Shown one piece after another: positions 1 to 8,389 of a stretch of 64,000 nucleotides of DNA. Position numbers and translations under genes: made by a program. Numbering within the stretch: the first letter of the stretch is position 1; every line of letters starts with the position of its first letter. A model generated the notes under the pieces. It worked only from the letters and a program-made list of their open reading frames with translations. It was not told the origin of the DNA and did not search any database. This DNA comes from Phycisphaerales bacterium (GTDB taxonomy: Bacteria; Planctomycetota; Phycisphaerae; Phycisphaerales; UBA1924): contig JADLGW010000015.1 of assembly GCA_020849105.1 (NCBI GenBank), forward strand, positions 62,001 through 126,000, in the 5' to 3' direction.

Positions 1-138
1 TGTCGCCGGGCACGCGGGGTCATGCGACAGCGCGCGTCAGGCCCGTGCGAGTTCCGGGGTGCGACCCCTGGCAGCAGGTGGAACACCCAGCGGCACGCGG
101 TTGCCGCGCGCTGGAAAGATGATTTGTGATTGCTAACA

Positions 139-930
139 ATGACCGGAATGCCCGCCGCCGCATGGATCGCGATCTCGCTCGCCTTGATTGCCGGGTTCGG
201 TGAGGTGTGCCGGCGGTTGCTGCGGAACCCCCGCGGCGACGTGGAAACAGGGGTTTTCTGGCACTTGTCGCGGGCGTACGCGGTGCTGGTGCACCACCTG
301 CGGGTGGCGGGTCGGGAACACGTCCCCCCCGGACGGCTCGTGGGGCCGCTGATCGTGGTTGCCAACCACGCCTCGGGTGTGGACCCGGTCCTGGTGCAGG
401 CCGCGTGCGAGTTTGAGATTCGGTGGCTGATGTCGCAGGACATGCGCCTGCCCGCGGCGGAGGCGTTTTGGCAATGGAGCGGGGTGATCTTCGTCGGCGA
501 AGGGACGGCCGGGTCGGCCGGAACTCGGGAGGCGTTGCGGCACCTGAAGCGGGGCGGGGTGCTGGGGATCTTTCCGGAGGGCGGGATCGAGCGGCCGGCG
601 CGGATGATCAAGCCCTTTCTGCCCGGGGTGGGATACATCGTGAAGCGATCCGGAGCGCCGGTGCTCCCGTTTGTCCTGACGGGCGTTCCGGAGGTCGAAC
701 CGGCGTGGAACGCGCTGCGGACGCCGAGCCACTCGCGGGTGGCCGTGCAGCCGCGGATCGACTACGCGCGAACCGGGCTGGACGCGGAAGGGATCGTGGC
801 GGACCTTCGGCGGCGGTTCATGGAGTGGACGGGCTGGCCGGCCAACGACGAAGGCGCGCCGGCTGAGGAACCGCCCAAGCCGATGCCGTTCCCCCGCGCG
901 GAGACGCGGCTCCGTCGCGCCGGTGCGTGA
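139..930 (+). CDS. 1-acyl-sn-glycerol-3-phosphate acyltransferase (PlsC family)
   Basis: Predicted membrane-associated acyltransferase that would acylate lysophosphatidate to phosphatidate in phospholipid synthesis. The 263-residue protein has one N-terminal hydrophobic segment (about residues 6-20). The family signature HX4D is present as NHASGVD (76-82), and the second acyltransferase block FPEGG lies at 145-149, as in PlsC. The C-terminal 35 residues are Pro-rich and not conserved in the family. The start is uncertain: ATG at 139 is used here, but a TTG nine bases upstream (130) sits at a better distance from a GGAAAG sequence at 113-118. The gene converges on recA. Other members of the LPLAT superfamily, such as lipid-modifying or lysophospholipid acyltransferases, cannot be excluded. 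Confidence 0.85.
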   Translation: MTGMPAAAWIAISLALIAGFGEVCRRLLRNPRGDVETGVFWHLSRAYAVLVHHLRVAGREHVPPGRLVGPLIVVANHASGVDPVLVQAACEFEIRWLMSQDMRLPAAEAFWQWSGVIFVGEGTAGSAGTREALRHLKRGGVLGIFPEGGIERPARMIKPFLPGVGYIVKRSGAPVLPFVLTGVPEVEPAWNALRTPSHSRVAVQPRIDYARTGLDAEGIVADLRRRFMEWTGWPANDEGAPAEEPPKPMPFPRAETRLRRAGA

Positions 931-931
931 T

Positions 932-957
932 CCGGAGCGGGACGCCCCCGGCTCCGG
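932..957. terminator. Hairpin between convergent plsC-like gene and recA
   Basis: Inverted arms CCGGAGC (932-938) and GCTCCGG (951-957) enclose a 12-base loop in the 33-base gap between two convergent stop codons. There is no clear T-tract on either strand, so function as a bidirectional terminator is inferred from position. Confidence 0.35.
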
Positions 958-963
958 GTTGAC

Positions 964-2052
964 CTAATCCACCTCGGCTGTGGGCTCCATTGTTTTCGCC
1001 GGCTTCGGGGCCTTGGCCGCGAGGACGGCGCGGCGGACCTCCTCGAACAGGTCCGGGTTCTCCTTCAGGAACTTCTTGGCGTTCTCGCGCCCTTGCCCCA
1101 GGCGGATCTCGCCGAAGGAGTACCACGCGCCGCTCTTCTCGACGATATTTGCCTCCGACCCCAGGTCGATCAGGTCGCCTGTGGCGGAGATGCCCTCGTC
1201 GAACATGATGTCGAACTCCGCCTCGCGGAAGGGCGGGGCGACCTTGTTCTTCACGACGCGCCCGCGGGTCCGGGCGCCCACGGTGATGTCGCCTTCCTTC
1301 AGGGCGCCGGTGCGGCGGACGTCGATGCGGACCGACGAGTAGAACTTCAGGGCCCGGCCGCCCGGCGTGGTCTCCGGCGAGCCGTACATGACGCCGATCT
1401 TCTCGCGGATCTGGTTGATGAAGATGACGGTGCAACTGCTGCGGGCGATGACGCCGGTGAGTTTGCGCATCGCCTGGCTCATCAGGCGGGCCTGAAGGCC
1501 CACCACCGCGTCGCCCATCTCACCCTCGATCTCCGCCTTGGGGATGAGGGCCGCGACCGAGTCCACGACGATCAGGTCCACCGCGCTCGACCGAACCAGC
1601 AGTTCACAGATCTCCAGGGCCTGCTCGCCGCTGTCGGGCTGGCTCACCAGCAGGTCGTCGATGTTCACGCCGATCCGCCGGGCCCAGGAAGGGTCCAGCG
1701 CGTGCTCCGCGTCGATGAACGCGGCGACGCCGCCCGCCTTCTGGGCGTTGGCCGCCACCGTCAGGGCGAGTGTCGTCTTGCCGCTGGACTCCGGGCCGAA
1801 AACTTCCACGATGCGGCCGCGGGGGATGCCCTTGCCGCCGAGGGCCAGGTCCAGCGACAGGCAGCCGGTGCTGATCCCGGGGATCGCCAGGTACGCATCC
1901 TCGTCGAGTTTCATGATCGAGCCCTTGCCGAAGGTCTTCTCGATCTGCACGACGGTGCGCTGCAGGCTGGCCTGTTTTTCCTTGTCGGGCTGGTTGGCGG
2001 GGGCGACGGTCTTCGGGGCGGGCTTGACTTCCATCTGGGCCGTGCGGGCCAT
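964..2052 (-). CDS. recA: Recombinase RecA
   Basis: RecA filament ATPase for homologous recombination and SOS induction. The 362-residue protein has Walker A GPESSGKT at 86-93, the [18 protein letters not shown] segment spanning the L2 region, and [12 protein letters not shown]. The length is close to the usual 340-360, with a Lys/Pro/Ala-rich N-terminal tail of about 25 residues before the conserved core. The reading frame stays open upstream to 2478, but that part lies opposite a divergent gene and is not RecA-like, so the start is the ATG at 2052 (MARTAQ). A leader of about 150 bases separates the start from a strong promoter (2207-2235) and contains a palindromic repeat (2092-2113). Confidence 0.97.
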   Translation of the reverse strand: MARTAQMEVKPAPKTVAPANQPDKEKQASLQRTVVQIEKTFGKGSIMKLDEDAYLAIPGISTGCLSLDLALGGKGIPRGRIVEVFGPESSGKTTLALTVAANAQKAGGVAAFIDAEHALDPSWARRIGVNIDDLLVSQPDSGEQALEICELLVRSSAVDLIVVDSVAALIPKAEIEGEMGDAVVGLQARLMSQAMRKLTGVIARSSCTVIFINQIREKIGVMYGSPETTPGGRALKFYSSVRIDVRRTGALKEGDITVGARTRGRVVKNKVAPPFREAEFDIMFDEGISATGDLIDLGSEANIVEKSGAWYSFGEIRLGQGRENAKKFLKENPDLFEEVRRAVLAAKAPKPAKTMEPTAEVD

Positions 2053-2091
2053 GCGGGCATCCTTCCGAGTTGCCGGTCGTGGCCGGGACGA

Positions 2092-2113
2092 GCACCGGTC
2101 TGGAGACCGGTGC
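2092..2113. repeat. Paired-arm palindrome (9-bp arms) in recA leader
   Basis: Perfect arms GCACCGGTC (2092-2100) and GACCGGTGC (2105-2113) flank a TGGA loop. The same arm sequence recurs inside nuoN (14988-15007). It belongs to the palindrome family scattered over this window and lies in the transcribed leader of recA, where it could fold as RNA. Confidence 0.8.
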
Positions 2114-2206
2114 CACCGGGAGGCCGGGGACCAGCGCAAGGCGGACGTCCCGGAGCATCCGGGCGGCCCGGCCGGGGGCGGCGCTGGTCGCGGGCCCGGC
2201 ACCGGT

Positions 2207-2235
2207 ACTCTATCAGTTCCCAAACATCTTGTCAA
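2207..2235 (-). promoter_or_regulatory. Sigma-70 type promoter for recA
   Basis: On the minus strand a consensus -35 TTGACA (2235-2230) is followed by exactly 17 bases and TAGAGT (2212-2207). A TG dinucleotide stands one base before the -10, an extended -10 arrangement. A second TTGACA (2258-2253) lies 23 bases further upstream. Transcription would start about 150 bases before the recA ATG. Confidence 0.6.
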
Positions 2236-2260
2236 CTGTTCGGATTTTGTCTTGTCAAGA

Positions 2261-2274
2261 CTGTCGGTTGACAG
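2261..2274. promoter_or_regulatory. Palindrome CTGTC-N4-GACAG between recA and divergent gene
   Basis: A perfect inverted repeat (CTGTC, GGTT, GACAG) sits about 26 bases upstream of the recA -35 box. Its outer bases resemble the proteobacterial LexA site CTGT-N8-ACAG, but here the spacing is N6. Role as an SOS operator is only a possibility. A plus-strand TTGACA (2268-2273) overlaps it and could serve the rightward gene, though no good -10 follows. Confidence 0.25.
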
Positions 2275-2316
2275 TACCATTACCCGTACATCATCCGACT
2301 TTTTGGAGGCCACGCC

Positions 2317-2928
2317 ATGATCGACACACGGAACCGCTCGCAGCCGGATCAGGATTTCCAGCACCATATGTCCGAGGTCGCGCCCTCGCTGGCGCAGGCC
2401 GAGGCGTCGCCCTCGCTGGACACGGTCTTTGAGTTGGAGGAACACCTGCTCGCGCTCCGCGAACTCGCGGAAACGCACCGCGACCTGGTGCGGCCGCGGC
2501 TGGGGGAACTGCGCGACGCCAGGCAGCGGCTGGAAAAGATCAAGGCTCCGCTCGCAGCCGCGCTCGTGGATGAACTCTCAAGGGTACGGCAGGACCTGGC
2601 GGAGGTCGTGCATCGGGAGGGCGTCCTGCGCGAGGCGGTCGTCTGGCTGTCGCGGTCGACCGGGCAGGGCACGCTGGCGGGCGGGGACGCAAAGGCCGAG
2701 GTCCGTGTGGACGTGCGGCGGGCGGTTCCGAAGTCGGGCACGCCGGGGCGGGTCGAACTGGAGCGTGCGGTGCGGGCCAGCCATGTGTGGGATCGCGTCA
2801 GCATCCTGCACGGGCCACGCCTGGAAAGCCAGTTGCGACGCGCCGACTTCCCGGCGGCGGCGAGGGCCGCGATTGAGCCGCTGTGCCCGAGGAGGGCGGT
2901 GGCGACGGTGAAAACCAAGAGTGCGTAG
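2317..2928 (+). CDS. Hypothetical coiled-coil protein
   Basis: A 203-residue soluble protein I cannot assign to a family. Residues about 35-115 are charged and rich in Leu, Glu and Arg with heptad-like spacing ([14 protein letters not shown]), predicting a coiled coil. The C-terminal half is Arg-rich and ends in a basic tail. There is no signal peptide or membrane segment. A good ribosome binding site GGAGG (2305-2309) precedes the ATG. It is divergent from recA and shares its 264-base upstream region. Nothing in the sequence indicates its function. Confidence 0.7.
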   Translation: MIDTRNRSQPDQDFQHHMSEVAPSLAQAEASPSLDTVFELEEHLLALRELAETHRDLVRPRLGELRDARQRLEKIKAPLAAALVDELSRVRQDLAEVVHREGVLREAVVWLSRSTGQGTLAGGDAKAEVRVDVRRAVPKSGTPGRVELERAVRASHVWDRVSILHGPRLESQLRRADFPAAARAAIEPLCPRRAVATVKTKSA

Positions 2929-2932
2929 TAGA

Positions 2933-2953
2933 GCACAGGCGGGACGCCTGTGC
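2933..2953. repeat. Palindrome (9-bp arms) downstream of coiled-coil gene
   Basis: Arms GCACAGGCG (2933-2941) and CGCCTGTGC (2945-2953) around a GGA loop, 4 bases after a stop codon. The GGA loop is shared with the copies in thrS and nuoM. A member of the palindrome family described in the findings; possible 3' transcript structure. Confidence 0.7.
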
Positions 2954-3012
2954 CACGATGCGTGGTAGAGACGATCCTCCTACATTCAGGATGACGAATA
3001 GAGGGAGGGCTC

Positions 3013-3240
3013 ATGTCCCCGCCATCCTGCCTGCGCTGCGAGACGCCGATGGAAAAGGGCTTCTATGTGGATTTCGCCCACGCGAACCTGATGCAGAGCC
3101 GCTGGTGCGCGGGCGACCCGGAGCCGGGCTGGCTCAGGATCACCGAGGTGAAGGGGGCCCAGGCCAAGGCGGGGATCAGGGTCGTGGCGTACCGGTGCGC
3201 TGCGTGCGGCTACATTGAGACCTACGCCCCGCCCGAATAG
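3013..3240 (+). CDS. Small zinc-ribbon protein
   Basis: A 75-residue protein with two Cys pairs, CLRC (residues 6-9) and CAAC near residue 65, spaced as in a zinc ribbon whose two knuckles flank a short beta-rich segment (WCAGDPEPGW, RITEVKG). It resembles the family of small planctomycete proteins that begin CxxC and carry a W/G-rich centre. A strong GGGAGGG ribosome binding site precedes the ATG. Only 9 bases separate it from thrS, so the two are probably cotranscribed. Zinc binding is inferred; a role in translation is unproven. Confidence 0.75.
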   Translation: MSPPSCLRCETPMEKGFYVDFAHANLMQSRWCAGDPEPGWLRITEVKGAQAKAGIRVVAYRCAACGYIETYAPPE

Positions 3241-3249
3241 AAGGCCCCC

Positions 3250-5358
3250 ATGCCCCGCATCACCCTGCCCGACGGCAAGACCAAGGACTTCTCCGGCCCC
3301 GTGACCGCGCGGGAGGTGGCGGCGTCCATCGGCCCGCGCCTGGCGAGGGACGCGCTGGGGGCGAAGATCGACGGCGAGTTGCGGGACTTGTCGGCGGTCA
3401 TCGACCACGACGCGAAGATCGCCATCGTCACCCCGAAGAAGCGCGACGGCGCGCCCGACCCCGACGCCCTGTTCCTCATCCGGCACTCCGCGGCCCATGT
3501 GATGGCGGAGGCGATCCAGGACGTTGTTGGGAAGGACGTGCAACTGGCCTACGGCCCGCCGACCGACACCGGGTTCTTCTACGACATGCACGCGCCGGGG
3601 CGCCCGATCACCGCGGGCGACTTTGAGAAGATCAATGTCCGCATGGCGGAGATCGTGAAGGAGGACCGGGCGTTCACGCGGTACGAGCAGAGCGCCGAGC
3701 AGGGGCTCGCGAGACTGCGGGCCGAAGGCAACAAGTACAAGGTGGACAACGCGGAGCGGGCGCTGGGTAGGTCGGCACTCCGTGCCGACACTCCGGCGGC
3801 TGCGAATGTCGGCTCGGAGAGCCGACCTACTCACCTCTCGTTCTACGCCACCGGCGTTCCCGGCACGAACTGGGAGGACCTCTGCCGCGGGCCGCACGTG
3901 CCGAGCACGGGCAGGATCGGCGCCGCGAAGGTCATGTCGCTGGCCTCCTCCTACTGGCACGGCGACGAGAACTCGGACCGGCTCACGCGGGTCTACGGCA
4001 CCGCGTTCGCCACGAAGGAGGAACTGGACGCCTACCTGGCGCAACTGGAGCAGGCCAGGGAGCGCGACCACCGCGTGATCGGAAGGCACCTCCGCCTGTT
4101 CCATATCGACGAGGACGTGGGTCAGGGGCTGATCCTGTGGACGCCCGCCGGGTCGATCGTGCGGCAGGAACTCCAGAACTTCGTGACGGCCGAACTGGTG
4201 AAGCGCGGGTACCAGCAGGTCTTCACGCCGCACATCGGCAAACTCGGCCTCTACCGCACCAGCGGGCACTTCCCGTACTACGCCGACAGCCAGTTCCCGC
4301 CGCTGATCGAGCGCCAGACCCTGGAGGCCCTCGGGGCCTGCTCGTGCGCCGACCTGGCGAACAGGGTGCGCGGGGGCGAGATCGACGGCTACCTGCTCAA
4401 GCCGATGAACTGCCCGCACCACATCAAGATCTTCGCGTCGGCGCCGCGCTCCTACCGCGACATGCCGGTGCGCCTGGCGGAGTTCGGCACGGTCTACCGC
4501 TGGGAGCAGTCGGGCGAACTGAGCGGGCTGACGCGGGTGCGCAGTTTCACCGTGGACGATGCGCACCTGTTCTGCACGGAGGACCAGGTGCCGGCGGAGG
4601 TGCAGGGCTGCCTGGAACTGGTGAAGATCATCTTCGGCGTGCTTGGGATGAGGGACTACCGCGTGCGGGTGGGGCTGCGCGACCCGGATTCCAACAAGTA
4701 CACGGGCCCGGCGGAGGCGTGGGACAAGGCCGAGGCCGCGTGCCGCGACGCCGCGAAGTCACTCGGCGTGGCGTTCAGCGAGGAGGCGGGCGAGGCGGCG
4801 TTCTATGGGCCGAAGATCGACTTCATTGTCAAGGACGTGATCGGGCGCGAGTGGCAACTGGGCACCGTGCAGGTGGACTACAACCTGCCCGTGCGGTTCG
4901 ACCTGTCGTACATCGGCCCGGACAACAGGCCGCACCGCCCGGTGATGATCCACCGCGCCCCGTTCGGCTCGATGGAGCGGTTCTGCGGCGTGCTGATCGA
5001 GCACTTCGCCGGGGCGTTCCCGACCTGGCTGGCGCCGGAGCAGGTGCGGGTGCTGCCGATCAGCGAGAAGTCCCACGGGTACGCGGCAAGGGTGGAGTCG
5101 GCGCTGCGCGAGCGTGGCGTGCGCGTCACGGCGGACCTGGCGAATGACCGCATCCAGGGCAAGATCAAGGCGGCGACGGAGTGGAAGATCCCGTACCTGC
5201 TCGTGGTCGGTCCACGCGACGAGGAACAGAACGCCGTCTCCGTCCGCGCCCGCGGCGGCGGGGGTGGCGGCGACACGCCGCCGGTGCCCCTGGATCGGTT
5301 CATCGCGGGTGTCGTGCGGGAGATCGGGACGAAGGCGGCTGGGCTGACGATGGCCTGA
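3250..5358 (+). CDS. thrS: Threonyl-tRNA synthetase with palindrome-encoded insert
   Basis: Class II synthetase charging tRNA-Thr in the cytoplasm. At 702 residues it is longer than the usual 640 or so. Domains in order: N-terminal TGS (1-62), the editing domain with HSAAHVMAE (about 79-87), the catalytic core with MNCPHHIKIF, motif 2 region GTVYRWEQSGELSGLTRVRS, and MIHRAPFGSMERF, then the anticodon-binding domain. Residues about 173-194 (GRSALRAD...SESRPTH) are foreign to the family and are encoded by a double palindrome (3767-3830) inserted in frame in the second half of the editing region. A run of six glycines lies near the C-terminus. The catalytic sequence appears intact, so the gene is probably functional. 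Confidence 0.95.
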   Translation: MPRITLPDGKTKDFSGPVTAREVAASIGPRLARDALGAKIDGELRDLSAVIDHDAKIAIVTPKKRDGAPDPDALFLIRHSAAHVMAEAIQDVVGKDVQLAYGPPTDTGFFYDMHAPGRPITAGDFEKINVRMAEIVKEDRAFTRYEQSAEQGLARLRAEGNKYKVDNAERALGRSALRADTPAAANVGSESRPTHLSFYATGVPGTNWEDLCRGPHVPSTGRIGAAKVMSLASSYWHGDENSDRLTRVYGTAFATKEELDAYLAQLEQARERDHRVIGRHLRLFHIDEDVGQGLILWTPAGSIVRQELQNFVTAELVKRGYQQVFTPHIGKLGLYRTSGHFPYYADSQFPPLIERQTLEALGACSCADLANRVRGGEIDGYLLKPMNCPHHIKIFASAPRSYRDMPVRLAEFGTVYRWEQSGELSGLTRVRSFTVDDAHLFCTEDQVPAEVQGCLELVKIIFGVLGMRDYRVRVGLRDPDSNKYTGPAEAWDKAEAACRDAAKSLGVAFSEEAGEAAFYGPKIDFIVKDVIGREWQLGTVQVDYNLPVRFDLSYIGPDNRPHRPVMIHRAPFGSMERFCGVLIEHFAGAFPTWLAPEQVRVLPISEKSHGYAARVESALRERGVRVTADLANDRIQGKIKAATEWKIPYLLVVGPRDEEQNAVSVRARGGGGGGDTPPVPLDRFIAGVVREIGTKAAGLTMA
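3767..3830. repeat. Double palindrome inserted in frame in thrS
   Basis: Two hairpins, GTCGGCAC-TCC-GTGCCGAC (3771-3789) and GTCGGCTC-GGA-GAGCCGAC (3808-3826), are enclosed by outer inverted arms GTAGGTCGGC (3767-3776) and GCCGACCTAC (3821-3830). The same arms occur upstream of nuoJ and at the end of nuoM. The insert is open in the thrS frame and adds about 22 residues. Confidence 0.9.
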
Positions 5359-5386
5359 GCACCCGCGAGCGGCCCGGCCGCGTGGT

Positions 5387-5644
5387 ATGCAACCGGCGGT
5401 CGCGGCCCTGGACCTGTACAGTTCCACGATGGACGGGGCGTACTACGACGATGCGTCGCTGACGCCGGTGGTCTCCTGCTACCCAGACTGCAACGGGGAC
5501 GCGGTGCTCAACCTGTCCGACTTTGGGTGCTTCACCACGAAGTTCGCCCTGGGCGACCCGTACGCCGACTGCAACGGGGACTCGGCGTTGAACCTGTCCG
5601 ACTTTGGGTGCTTTACCACGAAGTTCGCGCTCGGGTGCCCATGA
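5387..5644 (+). pseudogene. 3' remnant of a GC-type dockerin protein gene
   Basis: Encodes 85 residues: a short piece (AALDLYSS...YYDD) and then two dockerin-like repeats ending FALGCP. The same order, AALDLYSS, FFDD, and two repeats, forms the end of the intact protein at 5999-6955. The signal peptide and the whole N-terminal domain are missing and no ribosome binding site precedes the ATG at 5387. I read it as the 3' end of a duplicated gene left beside thrS by a deletion. An inverted repeat GCTCGGGT/ACCCGAGC (5629-5651) spans the stop codon and may end transcription. Confidence 0.75.
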
Positions 5645-5998
5645 CCCGAGCGGCGGCCCGGGTGCAAGGTACGGAGAGAACACCCCAGATTCCGCGGCTG
5701 CGCGGGGGTGTGACCCGCGTGGGACCGGGGCCAGGGTCCGTAAACCCTGTTCAACGTCCCAAATCGGGACGGTTTTCTCTTGCATTGCCTGGCTTTCTCG
5801 GGTAGGTTCGGGGTAGCGGAGGCATGGGACCAATAGGAGACGGTCCCCTCTCGGGGTATCTGGCTTCGCTGTCCGGGTGTTCTCGCGGACTGGGGCCGGA
5901 TATTCGCGGAGAAAGTGCTTCTTGGTCTGCGAGCGGAGCCGCGCGGCTCCGGCGTTGTTGCTGTCCGGGCACTGCCCAAGAGAGAAAGGGTTTCTGGA
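5645..5998 (+). other. Non-coding leader before dockerin protein gene
   Basis: 354 bases without a convincing gene. It contains an inverted repeat CGGAGCC-GCGC-GGCTCCG (5934-5951) and a weak promoter-like pair TTGCAT (5780-5785) and TAGGTT (5803-5808) spaced by 17 bases. A purine-rich stretch GAGAGAAAGG just before 5999 can serve as ribosome binding site. I recognise no riboswitch or RNA gene. Confidence 0.4.
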
Positions 5999-6955
5999 AT
6001 GAAGCGGAGTACACCATTTATCGTCCTGGCGGCGTGCGGGATGTGCGCCTCCTGGGCATCGGCCCACCCGAATCCGAAGACGGTCAAGGGTTTCCATGCC
6101 CGTCCGGTTTCGTCGCGACTGGTGCACGCGGTGCCCACCGTTCCCAACGTCATCGACGGCGTGTTCAGCGACAACTTCGATAGTTACGCCGACGGCAGCG
6201 TGCTCAACGGCCAGGGCGGCTGGGAAGGCTGGGACGGCTCGGTCGATCCCTTCGGCTATGTGAGCAGCGAGCAGTCGTCGTCGTCGCCTCACTCGCTCCG
6301 CGAGACCGCCCCGTCCGGCGGCGCCGCGGCCGAGAGCGACGTGGTCCAGCGTTTCGACATCACCGGCGGCAAGTGGATCTTCAGCGCCAAGCACTACATG
6401 CCCGCGACCTCCGTGGGTATCTCGTACTTCATCCTGCTCAATCACTACCCGGCGACGTTCAACTGGTCGCTGGACCTGGGCATGGACAACGGAACCCAGC
6501 TCGTGACCACGATCGAGGTCCCGGACCTTGCGCAGTTCCCGGGCGGGGTGCAGAACCAGGTGCCCATCGTCCGTGACCAGTGGGTGGACATCCGCTGCGA
6601 GATCGACCTGGACGCCGGCACCACGGGGCGCCTGGACGTGTACTACAACAACCAACTCGTGACCAGCGGCATCGCGTGGGCGCCGCCCACCGGCGATGCG
6701 CGGCACTTGGCCGCTCTCGACCTCTACAGTTCCGGCTGCGACAAGGTGTTCTTTGACGATGTCAAGCTGGAAGCCGTTGCGGCTCCCTGCTACCCGGACT
6801 GCAACGGGGACTCGGTGCTGAACCTGGCCGACTTCGGCTGCTTTACGACGAAGTTCGCTCTGAACGACCCGTACGCCGACTGCAACGGGGACTCGGTGCT
6901 GAACCTGTCCGACTTCGGGTGCTTCACCACGAAGTTCGCCCTGGGCTGCCCGTGA
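5999..6955 (+). CDS. Secreted GC-type dockerin domain-anchored protein
   Basis: A 318-residue exported protein. Residues 1-20 form a signal peptide (MKRSTPFIVLAACGMCASWASA). The central region (about 60-255) is a beta-rich, jellyroll/laminin-G-like domain: DNFDSYADGSVLNGQGGW, then WIFSAKHYMP and TGRLDVYYNNQLV. The C-terminus has two calcium-loop-like repeats (DCNGDSVLNLADFGCFTTKF and a near copy) ending FALGCP, the GC-type dockerin module. The module is thought to anchor or assemble exported proteins, but its receptor is not visible here. The ATG at 5999 is chosen because it starts the signal peptide; the frame is open further upstream. A strong terminator follows. The gene is paralogous to the remnant just upstream. 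Confidence 0.8.
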   Translation: MKRSTPFIVLAACGMCASWASAHPNPKTVKGFHARPVSSRLVHAVPTVPNVIDGVFSDNFDSYADGSVLNGQGGWEGWDGSVDPFGYVSSEQSSSSPHSLRETAPSGGAAAESDVVQRFDITGGKWIFSAKHYMPATSVGISYFILLNHYPATFNWSLDLGMDNGTQLVTTIEVPDLAQFPGGVQNQVPIVRDQWVDIRCEIDLDAGTTGRLDVYYNNQLVTSGIAWAPPTGDARHLAALDLYSSGCDKVFFDDVKLEAVAAPCYPDCNGDSVLNLADFGCFTTKFALNDPYADCNGDSVLNLSDFGCFTTKFALGCP

Positions 6956-7034
6956 TGGTTTGGGATCGGCCCAAGAGCGCCGCCCGCTGACGAGTTCGGC
7001 GGAACTTCGATGGGGCAGCGGCACGCAAGAGAAC

Positions 7035-7065
7035 AAGACCCCGGCCCCGCGGCCGGGGTCTTTCA
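7035..7065 (+). terminator. Rho-independent terminator after dockerin gene
   Basis: A 12-bp perfect stem (7035-7046 with 7051-7062) with loop CCGC, arms ending in AAGACC and GGTCTT, is followed by a short T-run. It lies 80 bases after the stop codon of the dockerin protein gene, before the convergent pgpA, and could also act leftward. Confidence 0.75.
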
Positions 7066-7103
7066 TCGGGCACCTGCCGCCGCTCTGCGATCGCGGCTCC
7101 TGC

Positions 7104-7625
7104 CTACCCGACCGTGCCGAGAGCCCACCTGACGCCCAACTGCACAACGATCAAGGCGTAGAGGCCCGCCACAAGATCGTCGAGCAGGATTCCCCAGCCG
7201 CCCGGTACCCGCTGGATGCCGCGGGCCGGCGGGGGCTTGATGATGTCCATGAGGCGGAACACCAGGAACGCGCCCAGCAGTGTGAGGGCCGCGCGGGGCG
7301 TGGTGAGCAGCCCCTCGGTGGGCAGGGCCAGGAGCACGATGGCCTGACCGGCGGTCTCATCGGCGACGACTGTGCCCGGGTCCTTGCGCAGGAAGCGGAC
7401 CTCGGCGTGGTCGCCCATCGTGATGCACGCCAGTGAGAACACAGCGATGACCGCCGCCATCACGCCGTTGTAGACCCAGGGTGACTCCACCGGGCCGGCA
7501 CCCCCCGCGATCAGGCCCGCCGCGAGCAGGACCGGCGGCATGGAGCCCCATGTGCCCGACGCTGGGCGCAGGTACCCAAGGCCGAAGGTCGTGACCAGGG
7601 CGAAGCCCGCGCGGTGCTCCTTCAC
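7104..7625 (-). CDS. pgpA: Phosphatidylglycerophosphatase A
   Basis: Membrane phosphatase that converts phosphatidylglycerophosphate to phosphatidylglycerol. The 173-residue protein has the family pattern: an N-terminal GLGYLRPASGTWGS segment, the acidic DETAGQ motif near residue 90, and KPPPARGIQRVPGGWGILLDD before a last membrane helix. Three to four hydrophobic segments are evident. The start is GTG at 7625, whose TGA overlap with the end of pgsA (7622-7625) indicates translational coupling. Together the two genes catalyse consecutive steps. Confidence 0.9.
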   Translation of the reverse strand: MKEHRAGFALVTTFGLGYLRPASGTWGSMPPVLLAAGLIAGGAGPVESPWVYNGVMAAVIAVFSLACITMGDHAEVRFLRKDPGTVVADETAGQAIVLLALPTEGLLTTPRAALTLLGAFLVFRLMDIIKPPPARGIQRVPGGWGILLDDLVAGLYALIVVQLGVRWALGTVG

Positions 7626-8329
7626 TCCCGGCCCCCGGTCCGGAGGGCCCTCGACGCGCGCACGACGTACGGGATGCCGGAGACTACGGTAACGGCCACG
7701 GTCGTCCACACCAGCCAGAGCACGATGGTGCGCCCGGGTGTCCCATAGCGTGCGTCGGCCAGCGCGAGAGTGATCAGGATCAGGGGGACGGCCACGGCCT
7801 GAAGGATCATCTTCGCCTTGCCGGACCATTCCGCCGGGAAGGCGATGCCGCGGGCTTCGGTGTAGCCGCGGATGGAGGTCACGAGCAGTTCCCGGGCGAG
7901 GGCGACGACGACCATCCAGGGCTCGACCCCGCTGACCTGGAAATCCTCCGGGCTGCGGCCGCGGATGTCGGCGCCGAAGTGGAACGCCGGCCCCGCGAGG
8001 ATGATGAAGGCGCCGACAACCAGGACCTTGTCGGCGAACGGGTCCATGATGCGTCCGAACGGGCTGGTGACCTTCCAGCGCCGCGCGAGGAACCCGTCGA
8101 GGGCGTCTGTCGCGGCGGCCAGGATGAACAGGGTTGCGGCCCAGAGCAGCGTCCAGTTTGGGGTGGCGAAGGTGTGCGGCACGGCCTGGTGGAGCAGGCG
8201 GTCGCCCGCGGTCCAGGGCGTGAGGAGCACAAAGAAGGCCGCCGCCAGGAACAGACGCAGGACAGTGAGCGCGTTGGGCAGGTGCCGGCGGAGGGATCCG
8301 GGGTTGTGGGGGGCGGGTTCCACCGACAT
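7622..8329 (-). CDS. pgsA: CDP-diacylglycerol-glycerol-3-phosphate 3-phosphatidyltransferase
   Basis: Integral membrane enzyme that forms phosphatidylglycerophosphate from CDP-diacylglycerol and glycerol-3-phosphate. The CDP-alcohol phosphotransferase signature D-G-X2-A-R-X8-G-X3-D-X3-D is fully present as DGFLARRWKV...GRIMDPFADK. About five hydrophobic helices follow. ATG at 8329 (MSVEPAP) is taken as start; a GTG at 8359 is in frame and possible. It heads the pgsA-pgpA pair and is divergent from nuoJ, with a repeat element in the shared upstream region. Confidence 0.9.
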   Translation of the reverse strand: MSVEPAPHNPGSLRRHLPNALTVLRLFLAAAFFVLLTPWTAGDRLLHQAVPHTFATPNWTLLWAATLFILAAATDALDGFLARRWKVTSPFGRIMDPFADKVLVVGAFIILAGPAFHFGADIRGRSPEDFQVSGVEPWMVVVALARELLVTSIRGYTEARGIAFPAEWSGKAKMILQAVAVPLILITLALADARYGTPGRTIVLWLVWTTVAVTVVSGIPYVVRASRALRTGGRE

Positions 8330-8389
8330 GGGCCGGATGGTAGCGGTTGATGCCCGCACCTCGCGCTTCTATCCTCACGCCCTTCGGGC

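Noticed and set aside
2986-4566. 526-codon minus-strand frame opposite thrS
   Set aside because: Antisense to a well-conserved synthetase; no conserved motif and no ribosome binding site.
5935-5950. GGAGCC-GCGC-GGCTCC as another member of the palindrome family
   Set aside because: It is a single perfect palindrome with no loop triplet and no partner hairpin, unlike the other copies.
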